A DNA stretch of 23,221 bases from an uncultured Variovorax sp. (GTDB taxonomy: Bacteria; Pseudomonadota; Gammaproteobacteria; Burkholderiales; Burkholderiaceae), in assembly GCA_946478645.1 (NCBI GenBank), contig CAMLCW010000033.1, positions 1 to 23,221 of the forward strand, in the 5' to 3' direction. Numbering within the stretch: the first letter of the stretch is position 1; each line of letters starts with the position of its first letter. Position numbers and translations under genes: made by a program. Below the pieces are notes generated by a model. That model was not told the DNA's origin. It ran no database searches and saw nothing but the letters and a program-made list of their open reading frames with translations. Shown here one piece after another: positions 1 through 8,367 of this stretch.

Positions 1-468
1 CGGATGCGCCTTGGCCCATTGCACGCAGTCGGCAACGGTCTTCACCTCCGCGGGCAGGCCCGGCCCGGCCGTCAGCACGAAGGCGTAGTCGACCGTGCTG
101 GTCACCGGCACGAAGTCGGCGAGCGGGTCGTAGTTCAGCTTCTTGTAGGTGTTCGGATACAGCGTCATCGGCGAGCTGGGGATCTGCAGGATCGTCAGCC
201 CGTCGGGCGCCGCGCGCTTGACGTGCTCCACGGCAATGCGCCCGCCGGCGCCGGTCTTCGCTTCCACCACCACGCTGGCGGCGTACTTGCCGCGCAGCTT
301 TTCAGCGAGCGGCCGCGCCACATGGTCGCCCATGCCGCCCGCAGGAAAGCCCGAGACGATCGACGCATTGCCGGGCAACTGCTGTTGCGCGAATGCGCGG
401 CCGGCAGGCGCGAGCCCGGCCACGGCCGCGCCGGCCTGAAGAAGATGAAGAAAGTCTCTGCGGTCCAT
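1..468 (-). CDS. Bug-family (tripartite tricarboxylate transporter-type) periplasmic receptor, N-terminal part
   Basis: This is the first 156 codons of a periplasmic solute receptor; the gene continues beyond the left edge of the window. It starts at the ATG whose first base is 468, preceded by a clear AGGAGA ribosome site about 6 bases upstream. The N-terminus has a twin-arginine pair (DRRDFLHLL, residues 2-10) before a hydrophobic stretch ending near AFAQ, so Tat export is likely. Family hallmarks follow: SGFPAGGMGDHVAR (about 39-52), VVVEAKTGAGGR, and NTYKKLNYDPLADFVPVT, the usual 'YDP..DF.P' block of Bug proteins. The family binds carboxylates or similar small molecules for TctAB-type transporters or for sensing. 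No TctA or TctB gene is visible here, so it looks like an orphan receptor. The AraC gene at 597 is divergent from it. The ligand cannot be told from the sequence. Confidence 0.9.
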   Translation of the reverse strand, partial: MDRRDFLHLLQAGAAVAGLAPAGRAFAQQQLPGNASIVSGFPAGGMGDHVARPLAEKLRGKYAASVVVEAKTGAGGRIAVEHVKRAAPDGLTILQIPSSPMTLYPNTYKKLNYDPLADFVPVTSTVDYAFVLTAGPGLPAEVKTVADCVQWAKAHP

Positions 469-596
469 GGCTTGTCTCCTGTGCCGGGGTCTGCGTCCCC
501 GTTTGGGTGCCTGGATCGTGAGGCCAGCGCGGGCTGCTGCGAATGGACAAATCGCACTGCGGCGGGTAGTTTTCCGGCATCGATCATCCGCCCGCC

Positions 597-1493
597 ATGA
601 AGCCCGCCGCCGCGCCCCTGCTCCTTGTTCCCTTTCGGGAAGTTCGCCATGAACAGCCCGACGACTGCCTGCACTACGAGCCGGTGGCGGTGCGCGGCCG
701 GGAAATGGACTGGACGATTCCGGCCCACCGGCACGAAGGCCTGCACCAGATCCAGTTCATCGAGCAGGGCCGCATCAGCGGCATGGTGGACGCACGCGCG
801 GTGGAAGCCGAAGCCCCTGCGATCCTGTTCATCGCGCCCGGCGCTATGCACGGCTTCCGCCACACGCGCGAGACCAAGGGGCACCAGCTCACCATTCCGA
901 GCGCGACCCTGCAGCAGTTGCTCGCAGGCACCGACCTCGCCGACGCGGGCCTGGGCCAGTCGTTCGTGCTGACGGCGCTGGCCCCCGAAGCGCGCACCGA
1001 TTGCGCCACGCTCTTCGGCATGCTCGCGCGCGAGTTCCACGGGCAAGGCTCGGGACGGGTGGCCGCGCTGCTGGCCACCGCCACGCTGCTCGCGGTGCGG
1101 CTGCTGCGCCTGCACGGCGAGCGGATCCAGCAGGCGCGGGCCCCCGGCGAACGCGACGCGCTGGTGCAGCGCTTTCGCGCGCTGGCCGAGCAGCACTTCC
1201 GCGAGCAGCGCGGCCTGCCCTTCTATGCCCAGGCGCTGGGCGTGACGGCCGACCACCTGAGCCGCTGCTGCCGCAACCGGACGCGGCAGTCCGCGCTGCA
1301 GTTGCTGCATGAGCGCCTCATGCTCGAGGCCCGGCGGCTGATCGCCTACACGCCCATGTCCGTGCTCGAAGTGAGCGCCGCGCTCGGCTACCAGGACCCG
1401 GCCTACTTCAGCAAGTTCTTCACGCGTGCCGTGGGCCATTCGCCGTCGCAGTACCGGCGGCTCACGGCGGCAGGGGTCAAGGCGCCGCGCTAG
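597..1493 (+). CDS. AraC-family transcriptional regulator (PobR-like)
   Basis: A 298-residue DNA-binding regulator. The N-terminal half is a cupin-like sensor: HRHEGLHQIQFIEQG (about 44-58) followed by the 'ILFIAPGAMHGFRH' block typical of arabinose-binding-fold sensors. The C-terminal roughly 100 residues hold two helix-turn-helix units, with the diagnostic second one reading SVLEVSAALGYQDPAYFSKFF followed by GHSPSQYRR, the standard AraC/XylS signature. The general style is that of PobR-like regulators of aromatic-acid genes, but the effector is unknown. It is divergent from the Bug receptor (128 bp apart), which is its most likely target. It converges on and overlaps the deaminase gene by 17 bp at the 3' ends. 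The ATG at 597 has no strong ribosome site, so a slightly different start is possible. Confidence 0.9.
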   Translation: MKPAAAPLLLVPFREVRHEQPDDCLHYEPVAVRGREMDWTIPAHRHEGLHQIQFIEQGRISGMVDARAVEAEAPAILFIAPGAMHGFRHTRETKGHQLTIPSATLQQLLAGTDLADAGLGQSFVLTALAPEARTDCATLFGMLAREFHGQGSGRVAALLATATLLAVRLLRLHGERIQQARAPGERDALVQRFRALAEQHFREQRGLPFYAQALGVTADHLSRCCRNRTRQSALQLLHERLMLEARRLIAYTPMSVLEVSAALGYQDPAYFSKFFTRAVGHSPSQYRRLTAAGVKAPR

Positions 1494-1980
1494 CCTTGCG
1501 CGGGCCGGCCCATGCTTCGAGGATGTCGATCGCCTCCTGCGCAGCATGCTGCTCGGCAATGGTCAAGCCGGCCTCCAGCGGCGCGCCCGCCACGCGGCGC
1601 AGGTCATCCACGTCGATCGGATGGCGGGCCGCGACCGGCAAGCCATCGAACGCCGCGCCCGATTGCGCCAGCGAGGCCGCATAGAACAGGCGGCGGATGC
1701 CCGCCACCCGCATCGCGGCGACGCACATCGCGCAAGGCTCGCACGAGGAATACATCTCGCAGCCGGCCAGGTCCACCCGCTGCAGGCGCCGGCAGGCGTC
1801 GCGGATCGCTTCGATCTCCCCATGCGAGGTCGGGTCGAAATGGGCGACCGAATGGTTGAAGCCCTCGCCGACCACCTGCCCATCCTTCACCACCACCGCG
1901 CCGAAGGGCTCGGTGCCGGGCTCCGCGATGGCGCGCGCTGAAAGCGCCAGCGCCTGCTTCATGAATTTCTCTTCGTACAT
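1477..1980 (-). CDS. nucleoside deaminase (guanine/tRNA-adenosine deaminase-like, CDA fold)
   Basis: A 167-residue zinc-dependent deaminase of the cytidine-deaminase superfamily, of the stand-alone nucleoside/guanine deaminase type. The metal and catalytic motifs are HGE (residues 53-55; most relatives have HAE) and PCAMC (82-86). The block PFGAVVVKDG near residue 25 is the usual first strand of this family. The preferred start is the ATG at 1980, with AGGAG 10 bases upstream. An in-frame ATG at 2028 would add 16 residues (MKIDRTPPDKRRSKQA) but has no ribosome site. The protein is cytosolic and probably acts in purine salvage or nitrogen release; the exact base or nucleoside is not determinable. 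Its 3' end overlaps the convergent AraC gene. Confidence 0.87.
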   Translation of the reverse strand: MYEEKFMKQALALSARAIAEPGTEPFGAVVVKDGQVVGEGFNHSVAHFDPTSHGEIEAIRDACRRLQRVDLAGCEMYSSCEPCAMCVAAMRVAGIRRLFYAASLAQSGAAFDGLPVAARHPIDVDDLRRVAGAPLEAGLTIAEQHAAQEAIDILEAWAGPRKASAAP

Positions 1981-2057
1981 TGCTTGCTTGCTCCTGCGTT
2001 TGTCTGGTGGGGTTCTGTCGATTTTCATTGGGGAGAACGCAGATCCTTCGCGTCATC

Positions 2058-2256
2058 TGTCGCAATTTTTGGCCTTGAGTGCACCGCAGGGACCCCGAAT
2101 TTCGGGAATTTTCACGTTTATCGCCATCTGTGTCGCGCCATTCGACGAGCTTGGTAGCGTAGGCGCAGTTGAAAAATGCGACGATTCCGACAAATGTCGC
2201 TAATATTTACGACAAATCACCACCCGCATGCGGGACAAGGGAGAAAAAATGCGACA
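2058..2256. promoter_or_regulatory. repeat-rich promoter region upstream of the Fic gene
   Basis: The 268-bp gap between the deaminase start and the Fic start is AT-richer than its surroundings and carries no gene I can support. It contains a cluster of the pentamer CGACA on either strand: TGTCGC at 2058-2063, 2131-2136 and 2195-2200, CGACA at 2188-2192 and 2211-adjacent (CGACAA), and GCGACA at 2251-2256. The copies at 2188 and 2195 form an inverted repeat (CGACA-AA-TGTCG), nested inside GCGAC...GTCGC arms at 2178-2182 and 2196-2200. A separate perfect 13-bp palindrome-like site (CCCGAA-T-TTCGGG) lies at 2094-2106. TAATAT at 2201-2206 is a possible -10 box, without a convincing -35. These look like operator half-sites, possibly for autoregulation. 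Confidence 0.45.
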
Positions 2257-3781
2257 AGACGACCTTCTCTATCTGAATGCAGAGTTGTCCCCCGCCGAGC
2301 AGCGCGCTGTGCAACGTCGGGTGGCCGCGGGCGAGCTGAACCGCGTGCGCGCGGGCATCGCTACGCCACTGCCTGAGGCGGAATGGCCAGCGCTGTTCAG
2401 GCGCGAAAAGGCCCGTGTTCTCGCCGCCCTTTTCCCCGGCGCCGTGGTCGCGTTCCGAAGCGCCTTCGACGGCCTCTCGGGCGCCACGATCTACCTTGCC
2501 GCCGGCTACCGCCGGGTGGTCGAACTGCCTGGCTTGAAGATCGTGCTGTCCGAAGGCGCCGGACCGGTCGACGGAGACGCCAAGATCCAGGGGCGTGAAC
2601 TCTACTTCCCGAGCAGGGAGCGCATGCTGCTGGACGCGCTGGCTCCAGCTCCGCGCGAGCGCGACCCTGAATATCCTCGCAATGTCAGCGCCCAGGAGCT
2701 TGAAGACAGGCTCATCTCGATCTGCGACTCGCGCGGCGAACCGGCATTTCTTGAACTGCGCGACCGCGTGCGGCAGGTCGGTGCGCTGCTCAAAACGCCG
2801 AAGTCGCGCCTGGATGCGCTGGATCGCCTGATGGGCGCGATCCTGGGAACACGGCCGGATCGAAAGATGGCCACGTCCCAAGGTGCGGGACGCGCAAGGG
2901 GGTATGACGCGCCCCGCATGGACCTGTTTCACAGCCTGGTCCAGATCCTCAAGGTCAGAGATCTGCCGCGCATCGCAGACATCGCAGGCACCGCGCCGGC
3001 GACAACACACTTCGCCTTCCTCGAGTCGTACTTCAGCAACTTCATCGAAGGAACCGAGTTCGAGGTTGCCGAGGCTCGCGCGATCGCACTCGATGGAAAG
3101 ATCAGCGAGCTGCGGCCGAAAGACTCCCACGACATCAAAGGCGCCTTCGACCAAGCGCGAAATCCGGCGTGGCGGGCTCGCGCCATCACGGACATCAAGA
3201 CCTTCGAAGAGATCCTGCGCGAGAGGCATGCCTTGATGATGGCTGCCCGTCCGGAAGTGCTTCCGGGGGAATTCAAGGCGGTGCGCAACATTGCCGGCAA
3301 CACAACCTTCGTTGAGCCGCGGCTCGTCGTAGGCACCCTGCGGGAGGCGGGCCTGCTCTTGCATGACGTCGACGCGGGATTGCCGCGCGCGCTCCTCGCG
3401 ATGTTCATCGTTTCGGAGATCCATCCCTTCAATGATGGCAACGGCCGGTTGGCAAGGCTGGTGATGAACTCGGAGCTAAGCGCAGCTGGCGAGACCAGAA
3501 TCATCATCCCGACGCTCTATCGCGAGCAGTACCTGGACTGCCTGCGGGAGTTGACGAGGGCCTCTCGCGCTGAGCCGTACCTCGATGTGATGACCAGGAT
3601 CCAAGGGTGGACCGCAGCGTTCAGCTACGGCGACCTTGATGCCACCATCGAACTGATGAAGCGGTGCAATGCATTCCAGAGGTCCCTGAACACGCACAGG
3701 CTTTTGTGGCCCGAGGATCTTGGCGGGCTCGGAGATGAGGAACAGCCCGATGTGCAAGATGGCGATCGGCCCCGAGGCTAA
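2249..3781 (+). CDS. Fic-domain AMP-transferase with AbiEi-like N-terminal winged-helix region
   Basis: A 510-residue Fic protein. The catalytic motif is complete: [12 protein letters not shown] at residues 392-403, matching HxFx(D/E)GNGRxxR, so adenylylation (AMP transfer from ATP to a protein hydroxyl) is expected. An inhibitory-helix motif, SNFIEG (263-268, pattern S/TxxxE), lies N-terminal to the Fic core within the same chain, which fits class II self-inhibited Fic enzymes. Residues about 8-135 ([25 protein letters not shown], then a domain ending [12 protein letters not shown]) resemble the winged-helix antitoxin/regulator module of AbiEi-type proteins; this is my reading by pattern and is less sure than the Fic call. 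The start at 2249 is chosen for AAGGGAG five bases upstream; an ATG at 2228 would add seven residues. The target protein is unknown. The DUF2200 gene follows 52 bp later. Confidence 0.9.
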   Translation: MRQDDLLYLNAELSPAEQRAVQRRVAAGELNRVRAGIATPLPEAEWPALFRREKARVLAALFPGAVVAFRSAFDGLSGATIYLAAGYRRVVELPGLKIVLSEGAGPVDGDAKIQGRELYFPSRERMLLDALAPAPRERDPEYPRNVSAQELEDRLISICDSRGEPAFLELRDRVRQVGALLKTPKSRLDALDRLMGAILGTRPDRKMATSQGAGRARGYDAPRMDLFHSLVQILKVRDLPRIADIAGTAPATTHFAFLESYFSNFIEGTEFEVAEARAIALDGKISELRPKDSHDIKGAFDQARNPAWRARAITDIKTFEEILRERHALMMAARPEVLPGEFKAVRNIAGNTTFVEPRLVVGTLREAGLLLHDVDAGLPRALLAMFIVSEIHPFNDGNGRLARLVMNSELSAAGETRIIIPTLYREQYLDCLRELTRASRAEPYLDVMTRIQGWTAAFSYGDLDATIELMKRCNAFQRSLNTHRLLWPEDLGGLGDEEQPDVQDGDRPRG

Positions 3782-3833
3782 CCACATCGAACGATGTTCA
3801 ACACGACCTCCGTTCGAATCCAGGAGAACCACG

Positions 3834-4184
3834 ATGGCAACGCATCGAATTTTCACGACGCCGTTCGCGAAGGTGTACCCGCTGTACGTCCAGAAGGCGC
3901 AGCGCAAGAACCGCACGCAGGAAGAAGTCGACGAGGTGATCCGCTGGCTCACTGGCTACGACGAGGCCGGGCTCCGGCAGCAGATCGCGCAGCAGAACGA
4001 CTTCGAGACCTTCTTCCGCGAGGCGCCGGCCCTGCATCCGAACAGCGCGCTGATCAAGGGTGTGGTCTGCGGTGTCCGCGTCGAGGAGGTCGACGACCCG
4101 CTGATGCAGAAGATCCGCTACCTCGACAAGCTGGTCGACGAGCTGGCCAAGGGCAAGCCGATGGAGAAGGTCCTGCGTGCGTAG
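3834..4184 (+). CDS. DUF2200 family protein
   Basis: A 116-residue soluble protein recognised as DUF2200 by its opening ([19 protein letters not shown]), the central [13 protein letters not shown] and the closing [27 protein letters not shown]. The family has no established function. The length is normal for the family, so it seems complete. The start at 3834 has AGGAG at 3822-3826, seven bases upstream; an upstream in-frame ATG lies inside the Fic gene and lacks support. It lies 52 bp after the Fic gene on the same strand and may be co-transcribed, but its own good ribosome site and the gap do not force that. It converges on the LacI gene with 17 bp between stop codons. Confidence 0.85.
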   Translation: MATHRIFTTPFAKVYPLYVQKAQRKNRTQEEVDEVIRWLTGYDEAGLRQQIAQQNDFETFFREAPALHPNSALIKGVVCGVRVEEVDDPLMQKIRYLDKLVDELAKGKPMEKVLRA

Positions 4185-4201
4185 CTGGCCAGCGCGCACG
4201 G

Positions 4202-5257
4202 TTACGGCAGGTTCTCCCTGAAGATCACCTGGCTGCGCGTGGTCTCCACGCCGCTGAGCGCCTCGCGCCCGTCGCGCAGGTTGGCGAAGATGCGCACGCA
4301 ATTCATCAGCGTGGTGTGCGGGCTCTGCGTGATCACCGCGTCCATGCTGCCGTCGATCAGCAACGTGCGCGTGTCGGGCGTGAGCCCGTGCCCGATGAAG
4401 ACGACCTTCTGCTCGCGCCCGGCCTCCTTCAGCGCGCGCGCCACGCCGTCGGAGGCGCCGCCGATGTTGTAGATGCCGCCCATGTCGGGATGCTGCTCGA
4501 GCAGCGCGCGCGTCTGGCGGTAGTTCTTGCCGGCGTCGTCCTGCCCTTCGCGCAGGCCGACGACCTCGAGCTTGGGGAACATCTCGTCGATCACGTGCAG
4601 GAAGCCGGCCTCGCGCTCCTCGTGCGCCTTGTAGCTCAGGCTGCCCGCGATGAGCGCGACCTTGGCGGCGCGCGCGCCGATGAAGCGGCCGATCAGGTAG
4701 CCCGCGGTGCGGCCGGCCGCGCGGTTGTCGAGGCCCACGAACGCGGCACGCTCGGAGTTCGACAGGTCGGAAATCAAGGTGACCACCGGCAGGCCGCGCG
4801 CCGCCAGCGCGGCCACCGCCTCGCGCACCGCGGGATGTTCGAGCGCCATCATCGCAATGCCGTCGCAGCGCTGCCCGTGGCGCCGCAGCGCGTCGGCCAG
4901 CTCGTGCGGATTGAAGCTCTCGATGAACACGGTGCGGCACTGCACGTTGAACGGCGTCCAGTGCTCCTGCGAGTAGCCCACCATGTCGCCGAGCATGCGG
5001 ATGAAGCGGTTGGTACCGGCCGGTAGCAAGAACACCAGCCGCAGCGGCGGCGGCGTGAGCGCGGCATAGAGCGCGGGGCCCGGCAGGTAGTCGAGGTCGC
5101 CCGCGGCCTTGAGCACGCGCTGCACGGTGGCGTCGCGCACGCCGGGGCGCCGGTTGAGCACGCGATCGACGGTCGCGGTCGACACCTGCGCCGCCCGCGC
5201 GATGTCGATCACGCGCGCGCGGCGCGCGTCGGAAGGGAGTGAAGGGTTATCCCGCAT
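4202..5257 (-). CDS. LacI-family transcriptional regulator of the TRAP/RuBisCO-like operon
   Basis: A 351-residue repressor-type regulator. Residues about 15-60 form the LacI headpiece: VIDIARAAQVSTATVDRVLNRRPGVRDATVQRVL, with the helix-turn-helix and hinge. The TVDRVLN variant is common in LacI members that govern sugar-acid genes. The remaining roughly 280 residues are a periplasmic-binding-protein-like sensor (for example DGIAMMALEHPAVREAV, AAFVGLDNRAAGRTAGYLIGR, GGIYNIGGASDGVARAL). The gene is divergent from the operon that begins at 5382, with operator-like repeats between them, so it very probably controls that operon in response to its substrate or an intermediate. The ATG at 5257 has only a weak ribosome site. 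Confidence 0.93.
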   Translation of the reverse strand: MRDNPSLPSDARRARVIDIARAAQVSTATVDRVLNRRPGVRDATVQRVLKAAGDLDYLPGPALYAALTPPPLRLVFLLPAGTNRFIRMLGDMVGYSQEHWTPFNVQCRTVFIESFNPHELADALRRHGQRCDGIAMMALEHPAVREAVAALAARGLPVVTLISDLSNSERAAFVGLDNRAAGRTAGYLIGRFIGARAAKVALIAGSLSYKAHEEREAGFLHVIDEMFPKLEVVGLREGQDDAGKNYRQTRALLEQHPDMGGIYNIGGASDGVARALKEAGREQKVVFIGHGLTPDTRTLLIDGSMDAVITQSPHTTLMNCVRIFANLRDGREALSGVETTRSQVIFRENLP

Positions 5258-5282
5258 ACATCAAAAACCATCATCGTCGAGT

Positions 5283-5353
5283 TTGACCCGGATGATGCAT
5301 CCTTTTATCTTCCCTGTGGCCTGAGCAAGACAATGCATCAGATTGCATCATCC
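5283..5353 (+). promoter_or_regulatory. promoter and paired LacI-type operators for the TRAP/RuBisCO-like operon
   Basis: TTGACC at 5283-5288 and TATCTT at 5306-5311 are 17 bp apart, a plausible sigma-70 promoter reading toward the operon. Within the spacer is GGATGATGCATCC (5290-5302), whose core GATGCATC (5294-5301) is a perfect 8-bp palindrome. A second site lies at 5333-5353, with two direct copies of TGCATCA (5334-5340 and 5344-5350). The 10-mer GGATGATGCA at 5290-5299 recurs exactly as its reverse complement at 5344-5353. Palindromic sites covering a promoter spacer, with a second copy downstream, are typical of LacI-family repression, possibly with looping. Binding by the adjacent LacI protein is inferred. 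Confidence 0.65.
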
Positions 5354-5381
5354 GCATTCCGAAGTTTCTGGAGACATAGAC

Positions 5382-6401
5382 ATGACCTCGCTGACCCGTC
5401 GCAGTGCCTTGCGCACGCTTTCCGCCCTGCCGGCCGCCGGCATCGTCTCGGCCGTGCCGCGCATCGCGCGCGCGGCCGAGTTCTCGTACAAGTACGGCAA
5501 CAACCTGCCGCTGAGCCATCCGCTGAACATCCGCGCGCAGGAAGCGGCCGACCGCATCGCCAAGGAAACCAAGGGCCGGGTCGAGATCAAGATCTTCCCC
5601 AACAACCAGCTCGGCGGCGACACCGACATGCTGGCGCAGGTGCGCTCGGGCGGCATCGAGTTCTTCACGCCGTCGGCGCTGGTGATCGCCACCTTGGTGC
5701 CGGTGGCGGCCATCAATGCGGTCGGCTTCGCCTTCAACGACTACAGCCAGGTGTGGGCCGCGATGGACGGCAAGCTCGGCGCGCACGTGCGCGCCGCCAT
5801 CGCCAAGTCGCGCCTCTACGCGTTCGACAAGATGTGGGACAACGGCTTCCGCCAGACCACCAGCAGCAAAGCCGCGGTCGCGAACGCGCAGGACATGGAC
5901 GGCCTGAAGATCCGCGTGCCGGTGAGCCCGCTGTCGATCTCGATGTTCAAGGGCCTGGGCGCCGCGCCCGCGAGCCTGCAGTTCAGCGAGGTGTATTCGG
6001 CGCTGCAGACGAAGATCGTCGATGCGCAGGAGAACCCGCTGCCGATCATCCAGGTGGCCAAGCTGTTCGAGGTGCAGAAGTTCTGCTCGCTCACCAACCA
6101 CATCTGGGACGGCTACTGGTTCATCGCCAACGGCCGCGCCTGGCAGGCCCTGCCCGACGACCTGAAGACCATCGTGGCGCGCGCGATCAACGACGCCGGC
6201 ATGCAGCAGCGCGACGACATCAAGAAGCTCAATGAATCGGTGGTCGGCGACCTGCAGGCCAAGGGCCTCGCCATCAACCGCCCCGCGGCCGACAGCTTCC
6301 GCGCCAAGCTGCGCGAGTCGGGCTTCTACGGCGAGTGGAAGGGCCGCTTCGGCGCCGACGCGTGGGCGCTGCTCGAAGGCGCCGTGGGCAAGCTGGCCTG
6401 A
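5382..6401 (+). CDS. TRAP transporter substrate-binding protein (DctP family)
   Basis: A 339-residue periplasmic receptor that delivers a carboxylated substrate to the TRAP membrane protein encoded next. The N-terminus has twin arginines (TRRSALR, residues 5-11) and a hydrophobic stretch ending near ARAAEF, suggesting Tat export. DctP hallmarks are the FPNNQLGGDTDMLAQVRSG block (72-90), the conserved DMDGLKIRVP (171-180) with Arg178, expected to clamp the ligand carboxylate, and VDAQENPLPII (213-223). The start at 5382 has GGAGA seven bases upstream; an upstream in-frame ATG at 5343 lies inside the operator region and is unlikely. It is the first gene of a five-gene operon. A sugar-acid ligand is inferred from the enzymes downstream. 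Confidence 0.93.
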   Translation: MTSLTRRSALRTLSALPAAGIVSAVPRIARAAEFSYKYGNNLPLSHPLNIRAQEAADRIAKETKGRVEIKIFPNNQLGGDTDMLAQVRSGGIEFFTPSALVIATLVPVAAINAVGFAFNDYSQVWAAMDGKLGAHVRAAIAKSRLYAFDKMWDNGFRQTTSSKAAVANAQDMDGLKIRVPVSPLSISMFKGLGAAPASLQFSEVYSALQTKIVDAQENPLPIIQVAKLFEVQKFCSLTNHIWDGYWFIANGRAWQALPDDLKTIVARAINDAGMQQRDDIKKLNESVVGDLQAKGLAINRPAADSFRAKLRESGFYGEWKGRFGADAWALLEGAVGKLA

Positions 6402-6407
6402 TCCGCC

Positions 6408-8315
6408 ATGGTGCATGAATCCACTTACGACGCGCTGCCCCTTCCCGGTGGCGACGCAGGCGCCGGGGCGCGCGCCAACGCGCTGAGCGGCCTGGCCGCG
6501 CGCGCCGACCGCGTGCTGGGCGGCGCGGTCGAGGCCGTGGCTGCGCTGCTGGTGCTGGCCGAGATCGGCGTGCTGTTCGCGGGCGTGGTGTCGCGCTACG
6601 TGTTCCATGCACCGCTGGTGTGGTCGGACGAGCTCGCCTCCATCCTGTTCCTCTGGCTGTCGATGCTCGGTGCCGTGGTGGCGCTGCGGCGCGGCGAGCA
6701 CATGCGCATGACGGCGCTGCTGCAGAAGGTGCAGCCGTCGACGCGCGCGATGCTCGACGCGTTCGCCATCGCGGCGTCGATCGCGTTTTTGGTGCTGATC
6801 GTCTGGCCGTCGGTCGACTACGCGTACGAAGAGTCGTTCATCGTCACGCCCGCGCTCGAGATCAGCAACGCCTGGCGCGCCGCTGCCATTCCGGCGGGCA
6901 TCGGCATCATGCTGGTGATGGCGCTGCTGCGGCTGCTGCGCATCTGCAGCGGCCGGCAGATCGCGGTCGCGCTGCTCGGCATGGCCGCGCTGGTGGCGGC
7001 CTTCTGGCTCGCGGCGCCGCTGTTCGCGTCGCTCGGCAAGTTCAACCTGGTGATCTTCTTCGTGGTGGTGGTCGCGGCCACGGTGCTGTCGGGCGTGCCG
7101 ATCGCGTTCTCGTTCGCGCTCGCCACCTTCGGCTACCTGGCGCTCACCACGCGCACGCCGCTGCTGGTGATGGTGGGCCGGCTCGACGAGGGCATGTCGC
7201 ACCTGATCCTGCTCGCGGTGCCGCTCTTCATCTTCCTGGGCGCGCTGATCGAGATGACGGGCATGGCGCGCGCGATGATCCAGTTTCTCGCGAGCCTGCT
7301 GGGCCATGTGCGCGGCGGCCTCTCGTATGTGCTGATCGGCGCGATGTACCTGGTGTCGGGCATCTCGGGCTCCAAGATCGCCGACATGGCCGCCATTGCG
7401 CCGGTGCTGTTCCCCGAGATGGTCAAGCGCGGCGCCAAGCCCGGCGACCTGGTGGCGCTGCTGTCGGCCACGGGCGCGCAGACCGAGACCATTCCGCCGT
7501 CCATCGTGCTGATCACCATCGGCTCGGTCACGGGCATCTCGATCGCCGCGCTGTTCACGGGCGGCCTGCTGCCCGCGGTGGTGCTCGGCGCCGCACTGTG
7601 CGTGGTGGTGTGGTGGCGCTACCGGCATGAAGACCTGAGCGGCGTCGCGCGCCACAGCAAACGCGAGATCGGCAAGCTGCTGCTGGTGGCGCTGCCCGCG
7701 GTGCTGCTGCCCTTCGTGATCCGCGCCGCCGTGGTCGAGGGCGTGGCCACCGCCACCGAGGTGTCGACCATCGGCATCGTCTACTCGGCACTGGTCGGCC
7801 TGTTCGTGTACCGGCAGTTCGACTGGCAGCGCATCAAGCCGATGCTGGTCGACACCGCCTCGCTCTCAGGCGCGATCATCTTCATCGTCGGCTGCGCCAC
7901 GGCCATGGCCTGGGGCCTGACGCAATCGGGCTTCTCGCAGGACCTGGCCCGCATCATGGCCGCATTGCCCGGCGGCAGCTACGGCTTCCTGGCGGTGTCG
8001 ATCGTCGCGTTCATCGTGCTGGGCAGCGTGCTCGAGGGCATTCCGGCGATCGTGCTGTTCGGGCCGCTGCTGTTCCCCATTGCCAAGGCCGCGGGCGTGC
8101 ACGAGGTGCACTACGCGATGGTCGTGATCTTCGCGATGGGCATCGGCCTGTTCGCGCCGCCCTTCGGCGTCGGCTACTACGGCGCCTGCGCCGTGAGCAA
8201 GGTCAACCCCGACGAGGGCATTCGCCACATCTGGGGCTACATCGCCGCGATGCTGGTGGGCCTGGTGATCGTGGCCGCGTTCCCGTGGTTCTCGACCGGC
8301 TTCCTGAAGTTCTGA
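6408..8315 (+). CDS. fused TRAP transporter membrane protein (DctQ-DctM)
   Basis: A 635-residue inner-membrane protein joining the small and large TRAP subunits. Residues about 30-195 are DctQ-like, with four hydrophobic helices and the SRYVFHAPLVWSDELA block followed by RRGEHMRM. Residues about 210-633 are DctM-like, the ion-coupled permease with many hydrophobic segments, including LSGVPIAFSFALA, PLFIFLGALIEMTGMA, the glycine-rich SGISGSKIADMAAI, and GLFAPPFGVGYYGAC near the C-terminus. Natural Q-M fusions are known, so this is a normal variant; an extra hydrophobic segment links the two parts. The gene follows the receptor gene by 6 bp. Together they should import the substrate using a sodium or proton gradient. 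Confidence 0.94.
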   Translation: MVHESTYDALPLPGGDAGAGARANALSGLAARADRVLGGAVEAVAALLVLAEIGVLFAGVVSRYVFHAPLVWSDELASILFLWLSMLGAVVALRRGEHMRMTALLQKVQPSTRAMLDAFAIAASIAFLVLIVWPSVDYAYEESFIVTPALEISNAWRAAAIPAGIGIMLVMALLRLLRICSGRQIAVALLGMAALVAAFWLAAPLFASLGKFNLVIFFVVVVAATVLSGVPIAFSFALATFGYLALTTRTPLLVMVGRLDEGMSHLILLAVPLFIFLGALIEMTGMARAMIQFLASLLGHVRGGLSYVLIGAMYLVSGISGSKIADMAAIAPVLFPEMVKRGAKPGDLVALLSATGAQTETIPPSIVLITIGSVTGISIAALFTGGLLPAVVLGAALCVVVWWRYRHEDLSGVARHSKREIGKLLLVALPAVLLPFVIRAAVVEGVATATEVSTIGIVYSALVGLFVYRQFDWQRIKPMLVDTASLSGAIIFIVGCATAMAWGLTQSGFSQDLARIMAALPGGSYGFLAVSIVAFIVLGSVLEGIPAIVLFGPLLFPIAKAAGVHEVHYAMVVIFAMGIGLFAPPFGVGYYGACAVSKVNPDEGIRHIWGYIAAMLVGLVIVAAFPWFSTGFLKF

Positions 8316-8367
8316 TTTTTCGCAGATTCCACACAACAACACACTCACATCACCGGAGCCAACCGCA

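Noticed and set aside
485..501. CGGGG/CCCCG hairpin upstream of the Bug gene
   Set aside because: The five-base GC arms are too short to stand out from background in such GC-rich sequence.
2169..2206. TTGAAA and TAATAT as a sigma-70 promoter for the Fic gene
   Set aside because: The spacing is 26 bp, too long for a standard promoter; only the -10 candidate is kept.
5271..7655. 794-codon open frame on the minus strand, opposite the TRAP genes
   Set aside because: Composition is His/Arg/Gln-rich with no domain, and the plus strand carries two clearly recognisable TRAP proteins. It is an antisense shadow of GC-rich coding DNA.
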